Below, one piece after another: positions 36,538-45,629 of a stretch of DNA of 64,000 nucleotides. A model generated the notes under the pieces. The model made no database searches, had not been told where the DNA came from, and saw only the letters and a list, made by a program, of their open reading frames with translations. How positions within the stretch are numbered: position 1 is the stretch's first letter; each line of letters opens with the position of its first letter. Source of the DNA: Flammeovirga sp. EKP202 (GTDB lineage Bacteria; Bacteroidota; Bacteroidia; Cytophagales; Flammeovirgaceae); NCBI RefSeq assembly GCF_014534745.1, contig NZ_JACVVP010000011.1, forward strand, positions 113,627-177,626, read 5' to 3'. The position numbers and the translations under genes were made by a program.

Positions 36538-36889
36538 CATTGTAAACTAAGTTTTCTGCTGATTTGAAGGATAAAAATGACGCTTATACTTAACATTTGG
36601 CCATTGAACTTTATACTGTTTTATTTTGGTAGTACTCTCCCCCGGCATTGAAGGGAAAAGCGTTAAGAGTTTCATGGAATGAACCGTTAAAAATGATTTT
36701 CTTGTTTGAGCGCAGCGAGTTTAAAATCATTTAGGTGAGAGGAATGAAATTTAGCTTTTGACTTCTAAGCCTAGATTTTTTGCTTCGTTTTTCATCAATG
36801 GAAAAATGAAGAAGAAGGAGGTTTGAAAGTAGGAGGTAAAAGCTTGCAGAATAATTGATTGGAAGTTGGCGGTAATTTAGTTTACAATA
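36538..36889 (+). mobile_element. MITE-like element, copy 4
   Basis: Ends CATTGTAAACTAAGTTTTCT and the complement of TATTGTAAACTAAATTACCG. The interior is as in copies 2 and 3 (GAAGGGAAAAGCGTTAAGAG, GAGCGCAGCGAGTTTAAAAT, GCTTCGTTTTTCATCAATGG), with a deletion near the left end (the AGAAATC/GATTTCT hairpin is missing). No open frame. Confidence 0.72.
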
Positions 36890-36911
36890 TATAAAACCCT
36901 GACCTAAAAAA

Positions 36912-36945
36912 GAATCACCTGACTCTTCTCAGAGAAAGGTGATTC
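36912..36945 (-). terminator. Terminator of the carboxyltransferase gene
   Basis: Arms GAATCACCT / AGGTGATTC; on the minus strand a T-run (CTTTTTTAGG) follows. It lies 29 bases past the stop at 36974. Confidence 0.8.
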
Positions 36946-36973
36946 GATTGATTGTAAAGAAAATCTTTTCTGA

Positions 36974-38872
36974 TTAAGCTGGGCTTAATGCAGAGATTTC
37001 GTCTTCAGAGTTTACGATATCCAACATTACAGAATCAGCAGCGATAGTTTCGCCTTCTTCAGCAATAATATGGTTTACGAAACCACTGAAATCAGAAACA
37101 ATATTATTTTCCATTTTCATGGATTCTAAAATCACGATTGGTTGACCTTTTTCAACTTTATCACCTGTTTTCACAAGTACGCTAATTACTCTACCTGGCA
37201 TTGGTGCAAGTACTTTTTTACCCATTTTCATAGGCTTAGCTACTTTTTCCTCTACCACTACTTCTTCAACTGCTTGAGCAGCTGCAGCTTCTTTTTGTTT
37301 CGCTTCGAATTGCTCTTTCTTTAATTTCTTAAGGAAACCTTTCGCTACTAATGGGAATAACTCTAATAGTAATTCTTCTTCGTAGTTCTCAGCCAATTTC
37401 ACACCGCCAAACTCAGCAAGAGTAGGGTTGTCTTGTGACTTGTAAGTACTAGTGTCGAATGGTCTTTCATCCTCGAAACCACAGATTTGCTTTCTAAACT
37501 CAGGCTTAACAGGAATTGGAGTCTTACCGTAATCACCTTTCACTAAGCTTTGGAATTGGTTAGAAGTGTTAGAGTACATTTCTTTACCTTGTTTTAAGCT
37601 CATTGCTGCGTTTACTGCTTGAGCACCAACGATTTGTGAAGTAGGAGTTACTAGTGGAGGAAGACCAGCATCCATACGTACTTGAGGGATCAATTTCATT
37701 GCTTCGTCCAAGATTTCGTCTGAACCTAAAGCTTTCAATTGAGCTACCATATTAGAGTACATACCACCTGGAACCTCAGCTTCTTTCACCTTCGTGTTTG
37801 GTTTAGGGAAGTTGAAGTAGTCCTCGATTTGGTGACAGATATCTAATAATGTATCCTCGTTACCAGCATTTACAGCTGCAATAGCATCATTAAATAACTT
37901 GTCTACGTGTGGAGGAAGAGTATCTGTAAGAGGGTTGAAAGGATTAGGGAAGCTATCATAAGCATCAAATGCTTTCAATTCTTTACGAACGTCTACTAAT
38001 TTAGCGTTGATTTTCGCAACAGCCTCCATGTTTACATCCATTTCGATACCTAATTTCTTAGCGAAAAGGTAGATTAATTCTAAAGCAACACCAGCTGATC
38101 CACCTGCGAAGTTCCAGATGTTTGTATCTACGATATCCGCACCGCTCATCACAGCACATAATACTGCTGCTAAACCATAACCTGGAGTACAGTGTGTATG
38201 GAAATCAACAGGGATAGAAAGGTTTGCTTTAAATAGTTTTACTAGTTTGGCAACTCTCATTGGAGGAATCAAACCAGACATATCTTTGATAGAGATCATA
38301 TCTGCACCTAACTTTTCCATTTCTAAGGCTAAGTCAAGGAAATATTGATCTGTAAATACTGGCTTAGGAAGTGGCTTACCTTTAAAGAATGCTTTAATTC
38401 TCTCCATTGTAGAGAAGTGTGGGTCAATTGTATAACAAACCGCACAGTCAGCAATACCACCGTATTTTTTTACATACTTAATAGTAGACTTAATGTTGTT
38501 AGTATCATTAAGAGCATCAAAGATTCTCATGATACCTAAACCATTATTGATAGATGTTTTACAGAAACCTTCAATAATTTCTTCAGTATAAGGAGTGTAA
38601 CCAAATAAGTTACGACCACGAGATAAGGCAGTCAATTTACTTACATTACCAACTGAATCATGAATAGTTTTTAAACGTGTCCATGGGTTTTCACCTAAAT
38701 AACGCATTACTGAATCCGGAACAGCACCACCCCAAACTTCCATTGCATAGAAATTGGCGTCTTGGTAATCAGGAAGAAGATAATCAACCTGAGCTTGAGT
38801 CATTCTTGTAGCAAATAATGATTGTTGCCCGTCACGTAGCGTTAAATCTCTAATTAATAGTTTCTTTGACAT
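36974..38872 (-). CDS. Pyruvate/oxaloacetate carboxyltransferase with biotin carrier domain
   Basis: 632 residues. The HMGL-like TIM barrel (about 1-275) opens LLIRDLTLRDGQQSLFATRM and holds the metal-binding HTHCTPGYG (about 215-223). A conserved carboxyltransferase domain (about 290-500) follows, then an Ala/Glu/Val linker (AAAAQAVEEVVVEEKVA) and a biotinyl domain with the biotin attachment motif LESMKMENN (about 588-596). This is the layout of pyruvate carboxylase subunit B and of oxaloacetate decarboxylase alpha; which one is meant depends on partners, and no biotin carboxylase or beta/gamma membrane subunits are in the window. Monocistronic. Confidence 0.9.
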   Translation of the reverse strand: MSKKLLIRDLTLRDGQQSLFATRMTQAQVDYLLPDYQDANFYAMEVWGGAVPDSVMRYLGENPWTRLKTIHDSVGNVSKLTALSRGRNLFGYTPYTEEIIEGFCKTSINNGLGIMRIFDALNDTNNIKSTIKYVKKYGGIADCAVCYTIDPHFSTMERIKAFFKGKPLPKPVFTDQYFLDLALEMEKLGADMISIKDMSGLIPPMRVAKLVKLFKANLSIPVDFHTHCTPGYGLAAVLCAVMSGADIVDTNIWNFAGGSAGVALELIYLFAKKLGIEMDVNMEAVAKINAKLVDVRKELKAFDAYDSFPNPFNPLTDTLPPHVDKLFNDAIAAVNAGNEDTLLDICHQIEDYFNFPKPNTKVKEAEVPGGMYSNMVAQLKALGSDEILDEAMKLIPQVRMDAGLPPLVTPTSQIVGAQAVNAAMSLKQGKEMYSNTSNQFQSLVKGDYGKTPIPVKPEFRKQICGFEDERPFDTSTYKSQDNPTLAEFGGVKLAENYEEELLLELFPLVAKGFLKKLKKEQFEAKQKEAAAAQAVEEVVVEEKVAKPMKMGKKVLAPMPGRVISVLVKTGDKVEKGQPIVILESMKMENNIVSDFSGFVNHIIAEEGETIAADSVMLDIVNSEDEISALSPA

Positions 38873-39206
38873 CTTATCTTATGGTTTATTACACTGTTTG
38901 TCCAATAATATTTTGTCGAATATTAAGCGGATATAATTCATTTTCGATGGAACATTGTATACATGTGTTCCGGTAAAACATTAATTACAAAGGTTAATTA
39001 ATATTATACTTCAAAGGTGGGATAGTTTTGCGACGAATGAAGTGATATCCCTTGTTAGAAAATGCTGATTTTGTACACCTTTTTTGGAGACCCCTATTTT
39101 TTTTAGTGAGGGTTGTCATTAAATAAATGAATGTGAACAGGGAATAATGGTAAAATGCAGTTCTTTTTATGATTTTAAACCGTTCATTTTCAGTAAGTAA
39201 AAAAAT

Positions 39207-39231
39207 AAGCTCATGAATTAACGATGAGCTT
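39207..39231 (-). terminator. Terminator after the NTF2-like gene
   Basis: Arms AAGCTCAT / ATGAGCTT; on the minus strand the stem is followed by TATTTTTTTA. It lies 28 bases past the stop at 39260. Confidence 0.8.
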
Positions 39232-39259
39232 AAGCATAAAGGGCAGAAAAAGAGATTTA

Positions 39260-39625
39260 TCAACCTTGAGGTCTGAAAAAAAACTCTTCCTTGACAATTT
39301 TGCCATCTTTTACTTCATAAACGGCAATTTCTGTACTTTTTGACCTTTGACCAGTAGGTTTAAAAGTGGCATCCATCATAATAGTACAAGAAAAGAAGTC
39401 GTCTGCAACAATTGGGTCCGATACTGAAAAACCATGTGGCTCCATCATATCCATAAACTGTTTGCCTTTTTCAGCAAGTCCATCAAGACCTCTGACTTCT
39501 TTTACAGGAGCACCATCCGGCTCAATGCTGACACAATCGTCAGCGAATAATTCTTCTTGTGCTTTTTCGAATTCGCCGATTCGGCACAATTCTACTAAGC
39601 GGTGAGCAATTTCTTTAATTGTCAT
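39260..39625 (-). CDS. SnoaL/NTF2-like domain protein
   Basis: 121 residues with the NTF2/SnoaL-like pattern: an N-terminal helix pair (IAHRLVELCRIGEFEKAQEELFADDCVSIEPDG), GLDGLAEKGKQFMDMM, VADDFFSCTIMMDATFK, and the closing strand IAVYEVKDGKIVKEEFFFRPQG. Small cone-shaped domains of this kind bind or turn over hydrophobic ligands; no function can be assigned. Monocistronic. Confidence 0.8.
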   Translation of the reverse strand: MTIKEIAHRLVELCRIGEFEKAQEELFADDCVSIEPDGAPVKEVRGLDGLAEKGKQFMDMMEPHGFSVSDPIVADDFFSCTIMMDATFKPTGQRSKSTEIAVYEVKDGKIVKEEFFFRPQG

Positions 39626-39903
39626 AAGTTAATCTTTGGTATATAATGAGTGTAAATTTATTGACACATTGAATATAGTTTGATTTTTTTAATAAAGTAC
39701 TACCGCAAATTCAGTATTATAAAAATATCGCATTAAAAAGTGGGGACTATTAGGAATACAATTTTTTGAAAACGGTTATATAATACTATTCACTTCAATG
39801 GAGGACCACAATTGGCATTTGTCAAATAATCATAAGACGTAGTTTATCCTCTTTTTTCTTTTTAGTTTTAAAAGCATCAACTTAATTCTTCTTGAGAAGA
39901 ACA

Positions 39904-39911
39904 TACTTTTG
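39904..39911 (+). promoter_or_regulatory. Candidate promoter of the ribokinase operon
   Basis: TACTTTTG matches TAnnTTTG, 20 bases before the ribokinase ATG at 39932, implying a short leader. The 300-bp gap 39626-39931 shows nothing else. Confidence 0.45.
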
Positions 39912-39931
39912 TTCAATTACTCTTTTAATAT

Positions 39932-40828
39932 ATGAGAAAGAAAATTATTGTAATAGGTAGTTCGAATACTGATTTAGTGGTGCGAAGTCCACGTTTACCC
40001 AAAGCTGGAGAAACAATCATTGGAACAACTTTTTTCCAGAATCAAGGTGGAAAAGGGGCTAATCAGGCAGTAGCCGCAGCTCGACTGGGAGGAGAGGTTA
40101 CTTTTGTTGCCAATGTTGGCCGTGATGATTATGGAAACAAAGCCATACAATCTTATGAAAAAGATGGCATCACTACTTCCTTCATAAATAAAGTAGATGT
40201 ACCTACTGGTATGGCAATGATTAACGTGGATGACAATGCCGAAAATTGTATAGTTGTGATCCCAGGTGCGAATGATACTTTATCCAACACACATATTGAT
40301 GCAGTTGCAAGTAGTTTTAATACATCGACAGTTATATTATTACAGTTGGAAGTACCTTTGCCTACTATTGAGTATGTGGTGAGCATGGCAAAATCAAATG
40401 GAGCACAGGTGATTTTGAATCCAGCTCCAGCAAATAGTCTTTCTGATAACACACTGAAATTAGTAGACGTCATCACCCCTAATGAGACAGAGTTAGAATT
40501 GTTGACAGGAATTAAAGTAGATGATAAATCCTCTTTAGTAGCAGCCGTAAATTTTTTACATGATAAGGGAATACCAACCGTCATTGTTACTTTAGGGGCA
40601 AAGGGCTGTTTCGTTTCTGATGGAAAAATCCAAAATTATTATGCAGCTCCAAAAGTACATGCCATAGATACTACTGCGGCTGGGGATGTTTTTAATGGAG
40701 CTTTGACAACGGCTTTATCTCTTGGGAACACTTTGGAAGAGGGAGTGCAATTTGCTTTAAAAGCAGCGTCCATTTCTGTTACAAGAAATGGAGCCCAAGA
40801 ATCAATTCCAACGCTATCTGAATTATAA
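39932..40828 (+). CDS. rbsK: Ribokinase
   Basis: 298 residues, PfkB family. It starts IIVIGSSNTDLVVRSPRLPKAGETIIGTTF, has the sugar-binding NQGGKGANQAVAAARLGG (about 37-54), the substrate segment GMAMINVDDNAENCIVVIPGAN, and the C-terminal signature AIDTTAAGDVFNGAL (about 243-257) with the catalytic Asp and the anion hole. It phosphorylates ribose (or deoxyribose) to the 5-phosphate. First gene of a tight operon with a nucleoside hydrolase (18 bases on) and an ADP-ribosylglycohydrolase-like gene, so ribose released from nucleosides is the natural supply. Confidence 0.92.
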   Translation: MRKKIIVIGSSNTDLVVRSPRLPKAGETIIGTTFFQNQGGKGANQAVAAARLGGEVTFVANVGRDDYGNKAIQSYEKDGITTSFINKVDVPTGMAMINVDDNAENCIVVIPGANDTLSNTHIDAVASSFNTSTVILLQLEVPLPTIEYVVSMAKSNGAQVILNPAPANSLSDNTLKLVDVITPNETELELLTGIKVDDKSSLVAAVNFLHDKGIPTVIVTLGAKGCFVSDGKIQNYYAAPKVHAIDTTAAGDVFNGALTTALSLGNTLEEGVQFALKAASISVTRNGAQESIPTLSEL

Positions 40829-40846
40829 TAAACAAACTGATTTGAA

Positions 40847-41830
40847 ATGAAATTTATACTAAAACCAATTCTTTTATTGAGTTTACTATTCAACACCTTG
40901 TATGGATACGCTCAAAATACGACAGCTAAAGAAAAAGTAATATTTGATTGTGATTTAGGAGATGACATAGATGATATGTATGCTTTAGCCTTATTGTTAT
41001 CAAGTCCAGAGGTAGAAGTAATGGGTATTGTGATGGATTTTGCGAATACTCCTGAAAGAGGAAAAATGGCTTTAAAACTGCTCTATGAGCTAGGTTTAGA
41101 TGATATTCCAGTGGTCATAGGTCGTAAAACAAGTGATGTTTACTCACCTCAGTACATATGGTCTGAAGGTTTTAATCAATTGCAGCCTTCAAAAATGGAT
41201 GCAGTTGAATTTATATCTACAACTTTAGAGAAATATCCCAATGAAGTAAATTTAGTGACTGTGGGACCAGTTCCAAATATGAAAGATCTTTTAGCAAAGG
41301 ATCCGTCTATTTTGAAAAAGGCAAAACACATTTATTCTATGTTTGGATCATTCAATATGGGCTATAATAGTGCCCCAACCCCTAGCCCTGAATGGAATGT
41401 GGTAGCTGATATTGAGGCTTCAAAGGTATTTGTAGAAGCGGATAAAGATCACAATATTACTTATATTCCACTGGATGTCACTGCATTTGTAAAAGTCAAT
41501 CAGGAAAACATGAATCTCTTACAAATGAGAAATTCAATCCTGACCGATGCCATTTGTGCTAATTATGTGTTGTGGAGATATATGGATTATGCCAAGGACT
41601 TGAATTATATCCCTATTGTATATGATGCTGTAGCAATTGGAGCTATTCTTTGGCCAGAACTTTTTCATTTTGAAGAAGGATTTGTAGAAGTGAATGATAA
41701 AGGAATTACTTCAATAAATACTTCAAAATCGCCCAATTCAAGAATTGCTTTACATATCAATGAAGAAGAATTTTTAAGAAGAATGATGAAAAGATTATTA
41801 CTTCAAAATATACAAAGAGACAACAAATAG
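40847..41830 (+). CDS. Secreted inosine-uridine type nucleoside hydrolase
   Basis: 327 residues with a signal peptide (LLLSLLFNTLYGYAQ). The calcium/ribose-binding motif of the family reads VIFDCDLGDDIDDMYALALLL (about 31-51), with D-x-D-x-G-D-D-x-D-D in place of the usual DxDxGxDD. LVTVGPVPNMKDLLAKDP and the later P-S-P-E-W-N-V-V-A-D-I-E-A (about 183-195) match the N-x-x-x-D-P-E-A region. It cleaves ribonucleosides to base and ribose; the signal peptide puts it in the periplasm. Middle gene of the ribokinase operon. Confidence 0.88.
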   Translation: MKFILKPILLLSLLFNTLYGYAQNTTAKEKVIFDCDLGDDIDDMYALALLLSSPEVEVMGIVMDFANTPERGKMALKLLYELGLDDIPVVIGRKTSDVYSPQYIWSEGFNQLQPSKMDAVEFISTTLEKYPNEVNLVTVGPVPNMKDLLAKDPSILKKAKHIYSMFGSFNMGYNSAPTPSPEWNVVADIEASKVFVEADKDHNITYIPLDVTAFVKVNQENMNLLQMRNSILTDAICANYVLWRYMDYAKDLNYIPIVYDAVAIGAILWPELFHFEEGFVEVNDKGITSINTSKSPNSRIALHINEEEFLRRMMKRLLLQNIQRDNK

Positions 41831-41848
41831 TAACCTAATTTTAATGAA

Positions 41849-43201
41849 ATGAAACGAATTATTATTGGCATTTTTTTACCCGTATTTTTATATTCATGTC
41901 AATCAAAGCAAGAAGAGAATAATCCTCTGAAGCACCCTAGTTTAATTTATCAAAACTATACCCCTCAACCAACAGATATCGTCATATCAAGAGCGGAGTA
42001 CAAAGAAAGATTATATGGTTTTTGGTTGGGGCAATGTATCGCAAACTGGACGGGACTTGTCACTGAGATGGACAAGATTGGTAATATCGGAGAAATTAAA
42101 ACTGGTCCTTTTTATACAAGGGAAGATTGGGGCAAGAAAGATGAACCTAGTATTTGGGGACAAGGAGTACCGAGTGACTTGTCAGAAACCATTGATTTTG
42201 TGGTGAGGAAAAAAGGGGAAATATGGGGTGCAGATGATGATACTGATATTGAATATATCTATCAGCATTTACTTTATACAAAACAAAAAAGTATTCTTTC
42301 TCCAGAAGATATACGCGATGGTTGGTTGAAACATATTCAAAAAGAAGAAGAGAATTACCTTTGGGTTTCCAATCAAAAAGCATTTGATTTGATGCACGAA
42401 GGTGTCTTACCTCCAGAGACGAGTAACCCTGAAATCAATGAGCATTATGATATGATTGATGCTCAATTGACCACTGAAATCTTTGGATTTTTTGCCCCTG
42501 CACGTACAGATATTGCTCAGAAATTAGCAGAACTACCCATACTTACAACAGCGAGAGGGGAGGCTGCACAAATTTCATCTTTCTATGTCAATATGTATGC
42601 TTTGGCTTCTTTGGTAGACCCTCAGAAATCACAAAAAGAGAAAATCTTATGGATGGCTGATCGTGCAAGAGAGAAAATGGAGCAAAAAAGCTACGTTACA
42701 AAAATGTATGATTTTGTGAAGGAAGAATACTTGAAAGGGACAAAATGGGAAGATGTAAGAGATGCACTCTATGAAAAATATCAAGTCAATCAAGAAGATG
42801 GTTATCATATCACTTCCAAAGCATTGTATTGTAATGGCTGTTTTGCTGCAGGTATTAATTACGCGGCAAGCTTGGTTAGTCTTTTTTATGGTGAAGGAGA
42901 TCTAAAGGAAACTATTAAAATTGGAACCTTAGCAGGGTGGGATTCTGACAATCCAACCGCTACATGGGGAGGTCTGATCGGATTTATGATTGGTAAAACA
43001 GGAGTAGAGCAAGCTTTTGGAAAAGACCTTTCAGATCAGTTTGATATTCATAGAACAAGACAAAATTTCCCATTAGACAGTACAGATAACTTTAATGACA
43101 TGTCAAAAATAGGGGTATTCATTGTCGATAGAGTTGTGCAAGAAGAGATGAAAGGAGGTATCGATCTTGAGAAAGATATTTGGTACATTCCTGCTATATA
43201 A
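41849..43201 (+). CDS. ADP-ribosylglycohydrolase-family lipoprotein
   Basis: 450 residues with lipoprotein signal (FLPVFLYSC, Cys17). It starts with YKERLYGFWLGQCIANWTG, the usual R-x-x-G-x-x-x-G opening of the ADP-ribosylglycohydrolase (ARH/DraG) fold. Metal ligands are visible in WGADDDTDIEYIYQHLL (about 126-142) and GWDSDNPTATWGGLIGFMIG (about 367-386), the latter in place of the common G-G-D-T-D-T. ARH-fold enzymes cut N- or O-glycosidic bonds to ADP-ribose or related ribosides. Export and operon context suggest a ribonucleoside-type substrate in the envelope rather than protein de-ADP-ribosylation (inference). Confidence 0.85.
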   Translation: MKRIIIGIFLPVFLYSCQSKQEENNPLKHPSLIYQNYTPQPTDIVISRAEYKERLYGFWLGQCIANWTGLVTEMDKIGNIGEIKTGPFYTREDWGKKDEPSIWGQGVPSDLSETIDFVVRKKGEIWGADDDTDIEYIYQHLLYTKQKSILSPEDIRDGWLKHIQKEEENYLWVSNQKAFDLMHEGVLPPETSNPEINEHYDMIDAQLTTEIFGFFAPARTDIAQKLAELPILTTARGEAAQISSFYVNMYALASLVDPQKSQKEKILWMADRAREKMEQKSYVTKMYDFVKEEYLKGTKWEDVRDALYEKYQVNQEDGYHITSKALYCNGCFAAGINYAASLVSLFYGEGDLKETIKIGTLAGWDSDNPTATWGGLIGFMIGKTGVEQAFGKDLSDQFDIHRTRQNFPLDSTDNFNDMSKIGVFIVDRVVQEEMKGGIDLEKDIWYIPAI

Positions 43202-43212
43202 TAAAAGAGAGT

Positions 43213-43244
43213 AGGCTATGTTGCACAAGTTGTGAACATAGCCT
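43213..43244. terminator. Bidirectional hairpin between convergent genes
   Basis: Arms AGGCTATGTT / AACATAGCCT, 12 bases after the ARH-like gene stop, followed by TTTC; the minus-strand barrel gene converges on it. Confidence 0.7.
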
Positions 43245-43305
43245 TTCATTCTACAGTTCTATTTAGAGTATGTTATACTCCAGGTATAGTTAAAAAAATC
43301 AGGAT

Positions 43306-43971
43306 TTAAAAAAGGCCTGTTAATTTGAACATTGTGGTTTGCATATAGGCTCTTTCGAACTTATTGGCATCCATATCCACAATTCCAAAATTGTGCTGAG
43401 CACTAATTTTTACATTCCTAAATCTTATACTACCTCCAAGAATAGCATAAGCATCATGCTTTTTGAAGCCAGATGTAGGATCGTCATTTTCTTTTTTGAC
43501 AAAACGAAGGTCTTCATAATGTTTGATTCCACCACCTTCAGTAATCGCAGTTCCTTTGTATCTATTTTCATAGGCCATACCAATGTCAGCGGCAATAGCC
43601 CAATATTTCCCTAATGGGATTTGCGGGTGAAAAATTAATGGGACATCCCATGAGAAAATTTCAGTATTTCTCACTGACTTTACACCCTGAGCATCTGTAA
43701 ATTGATTTTCAAACCTCTTTTTGGAAATACCTATTCCAATTTCCCATGAATAATGTTTACCATTATTGATATACATCCCTGACCCAAAACGCCAGCCTTC
43801 CATAGGTTCAGAAGTTGTAACTTGATCCCCTTCGTAATGCACTCCAGTGTACACCAAAGAGGCGTCCAAGTAAAAATTATCCCAATTATTGTCTATGCAC
43901 TGGGCAAATAAATTAGAGCTTGACAGAAAAAAGATAAATAAAAAGAGTACAGCATTAGTAGTTGTTTTCAT
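43306..43971 (-). CDS. Outer-membrane beta-barrel protein
   Basis: 221 residues with a signal peptide (LFLFIFFLSSSNLFAQ). The body has alternating strands (FYLDASLVYTGVHYEG, HYSWEIGIGISKKRF, KYWAIAADIGMAYENRY, AYAILGGSIRFRNVKISAQHNFGIVD) and ends FKLTGLF with a terminal Phe. It resembles porin-family small barrels of Bacteroidota. Function unknown. Monocistronic. Confidence 0.72.
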   Translation of the reverse strand: MKTTTNAVLFLFIFFLSSSNLFAQCIDNNWDNFYLDASLVYTGVHYEGDQVTTSEPMEGWRFGSGMYINNGKHYSWEIGIGISKKRFENQFTDAQGVKSVRNTEIFSWDVPLIFHPQIPLGKYWAIAADIGMAYENRYKGTAITEGGGIKHYEDLRFVKKENDDPTSGFKKHDAYAILGGSIRFRNVKISAQHNFGIVDMDANKFERAYMQTTMFKLTGLF

Positions 43972-44230
43972 GACACTATTGTAATTGAAAAGAGAATAAA
44001 ATAATAGCTTGTTTTAGTCCACTTCTTATGAAAATTATCGATTCAATTTTTAATTAATTTGATCACTTTGAATAGATAAAAATCATACTTTTAAAAGTAG
44101 ATTATCAAACCTGTTTTTAAAGGAATTTATTTATCAATAATTGATAAATGTTATTTAACTAATTCTCTTCTATGACAACTCATAGTGGCAAGGGGACAAT
44201 ATTTTTTAGAAAAAAATAAAAACCAAACGG

Positions 44231-45253
44231 TTATAATGCGTCTAGGTAAGGTTTTATATTTTCTTTTTCATCGAGTTGATGCCCGTTGCGTTGCAGGAAA
44301 TTTAATACTTTCGAAGCCACTTCCACATTGAACATTTTATTCGAATATTTTCCTGAATTGATAAGTAATAGTTCTGCATTCGGAAGATCATTAAGATAAT
44401 ATTTGGCTCCTTTGAAATCAGTGCCAGCATCTTCTTCTTCTCCCCATATAATTAAGCTTTTTGGTTGTTTGTCTTTCAGCATTTTCTGCCATTTTGGAAA
44501 TTGTTGAGCAAGGTTGTTGTAATCTTCCAAGAGTTGTTTAAAAGTTAGTTTTTGTCGATCCATTTTTACAAATTGTAAGTACTCTTGCCAATCACCAATG
44601 TTATAATCACTACTATCTTCAATTGTAGCCTTTTCTGAATGAATATCAGCGTTTTCACCACTTAATTTCCATACATAATCCATGAAAGCGTTCGAACTAT
44701 CACTCTCAATATTTTGATACAATGCTTTTCTTTCTTCAGGAAGGGCTTCAATATAAAGTTCAGCGTTTTGGATGATTAAAGCATTTACTTTTTTGGGTTT
44801 CCTTTCCATAAGTTGAAATCCAATATGAAAAGCCGTGTTTTGTACATAAAGTGTGTAATCGTCGATTTCCATTTCATCTAAAAAATGCTCCAAATAGTCA
44901 GTCATCATTGAGAAGGTAAAGCTGTTTTTGTGGGCATCAATCTTACTACTCCACCTTGTATTGGAATGATCTGGCGCAACTACATAATAATGAGAGGCTA
45001 ACATGGGAATTAACTGATCAAAAGTATTCCTATTAGTAGGAAAACCATGCAATAAAAGGAGTGTAGGATTTAAACGGTTTCCCGCAGTTCTATAATAATA
45101 TCTTACACCTTTTATGTTCTTATTTAAAAGTTTAATCTCAGGCTCTTTAAAAAATTTACTATTTACAAGCCGAGCCTCTTTATTACTATAATCGCAAGAA
45201 AAGACGAAAATAGTAAATAAAAAGATAATAAGTCTAGCTGAATTCATAATCAA
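44231..45253 (-). CDS. Alpha/beta-hydrolase-fold lipoprotein with degenerate nucleophile site
   Basis: 340 residues with lipobox (FTIFVFSC, about residue 20). The fold is clear: GVRYYYRTAGNRLNPTLLLLHGFPTNRNTFDQLIPML (oxyanion HGFP), then YYVVAPDHSNTRWSS, SLIIWGEEEDAGTDF and a C-terminal NGH. In haloalkane dehalogenase and epoxide hydrolase relatives the nucleophile elbow reads V-H-D-x-G; here it is LYVQNTAFHIGFQLM, without Asp or Ser at the nucleophile position. It may be a non-catalytic relative or use another residue. Start may be 45253 or the ATG two codons later. It lies just before the PUL; a link is unproven. Confidence 0.75.
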   Translation of the reverse strand: MIMNSARLIIFLFTIFVFSCDYSNKEARLVNSKFFKEPEIKLLNKNIKGVRYYYRTAGNRLNPTLLLLHGFPTNRNTFDQLIPMLASHYYVVAPDHSNTRWSSKIDAHKNSFTFSMMTDYLEHFLDEMEIDDYTLYVQNTAFHIGFQLMERKPKKVNALIIQNAELYIEALPEERKALYQNIESDSSNAFMDYVWKLSGENADIHSEKATIEDSSDYNIGDWQEYLQFVKMDRQKLTFKQLLEDYNNLAQQFPKWQKMLKDKQPKSLIIWGEEEDAGTDFKGAKYYLNDLPNAELLLINSGKYSNKMFNVEVASKVLNFLQRNGHQLDEKENIKPYLDAL

Positions 45254-45292
45254 AAAAAGATAAGTGTCGATAGTAAGATTTAAGTATTCGAC

Positions 45293-45300
45293 AAATATAA
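45293..45300 (-). promoter_or_regulatory. Candidate promoter of the alpha/beta-hydrolase gene
   Basis: TATATTTG on the minus strand matches TAnnTTTG, 40 bases before the ATG. The rest of the 376-bp gap 45254-45629 holds only the terminator at 45540. Confidence 0.4.
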
Positions 45301-45539
45301 AATACTGTAAGAGAAGAACAAGTGGTGAATTTGTATGTACTTAAACAAGAAGAGAGAGAGGTGATATAAAGTGTTGTTTTATAATTTGTTATACTATTGT
45401 GAATATATGTGATTATTTGTCAATGTAGTAGGACTAGGTTTAAACGAATCCTTGTTTCTTAAGATATTGATTTTGTACTTTCTATATAATGTATCAATAA
45501 AAGTACCATTAATAAGGTGTGCTTTTGAAATATAAAAGA

Positions 45540-45587
45540 GGGGCCGAAATGATTTTCAGTTATCGCTGAAATAATCATTACGGCCCC
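45540..45587 (-). terminator. Terminator after the PUL regulator gene
   Basis: Long stem GGGGCCG-A-AATGATT / AATCATT-A-CGGCCCC with an inner TTCAG/CTGAA stem. On the minus strand it is followed by CTCTTTTA. Confidence 0.82.
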
Positions 45588-45629
45588 TTATTGATGAATT
45601 GTTATACTTGTTTAACGAATAGAACTAAA

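Noticed and set aside
38994..39263. 89-codon minus-strand frame after the NTF2-like gene
   Set aside because: It contains the terminator at 39207-39231 and overlaps the end of the NTF2-like gene; no protein-like features.
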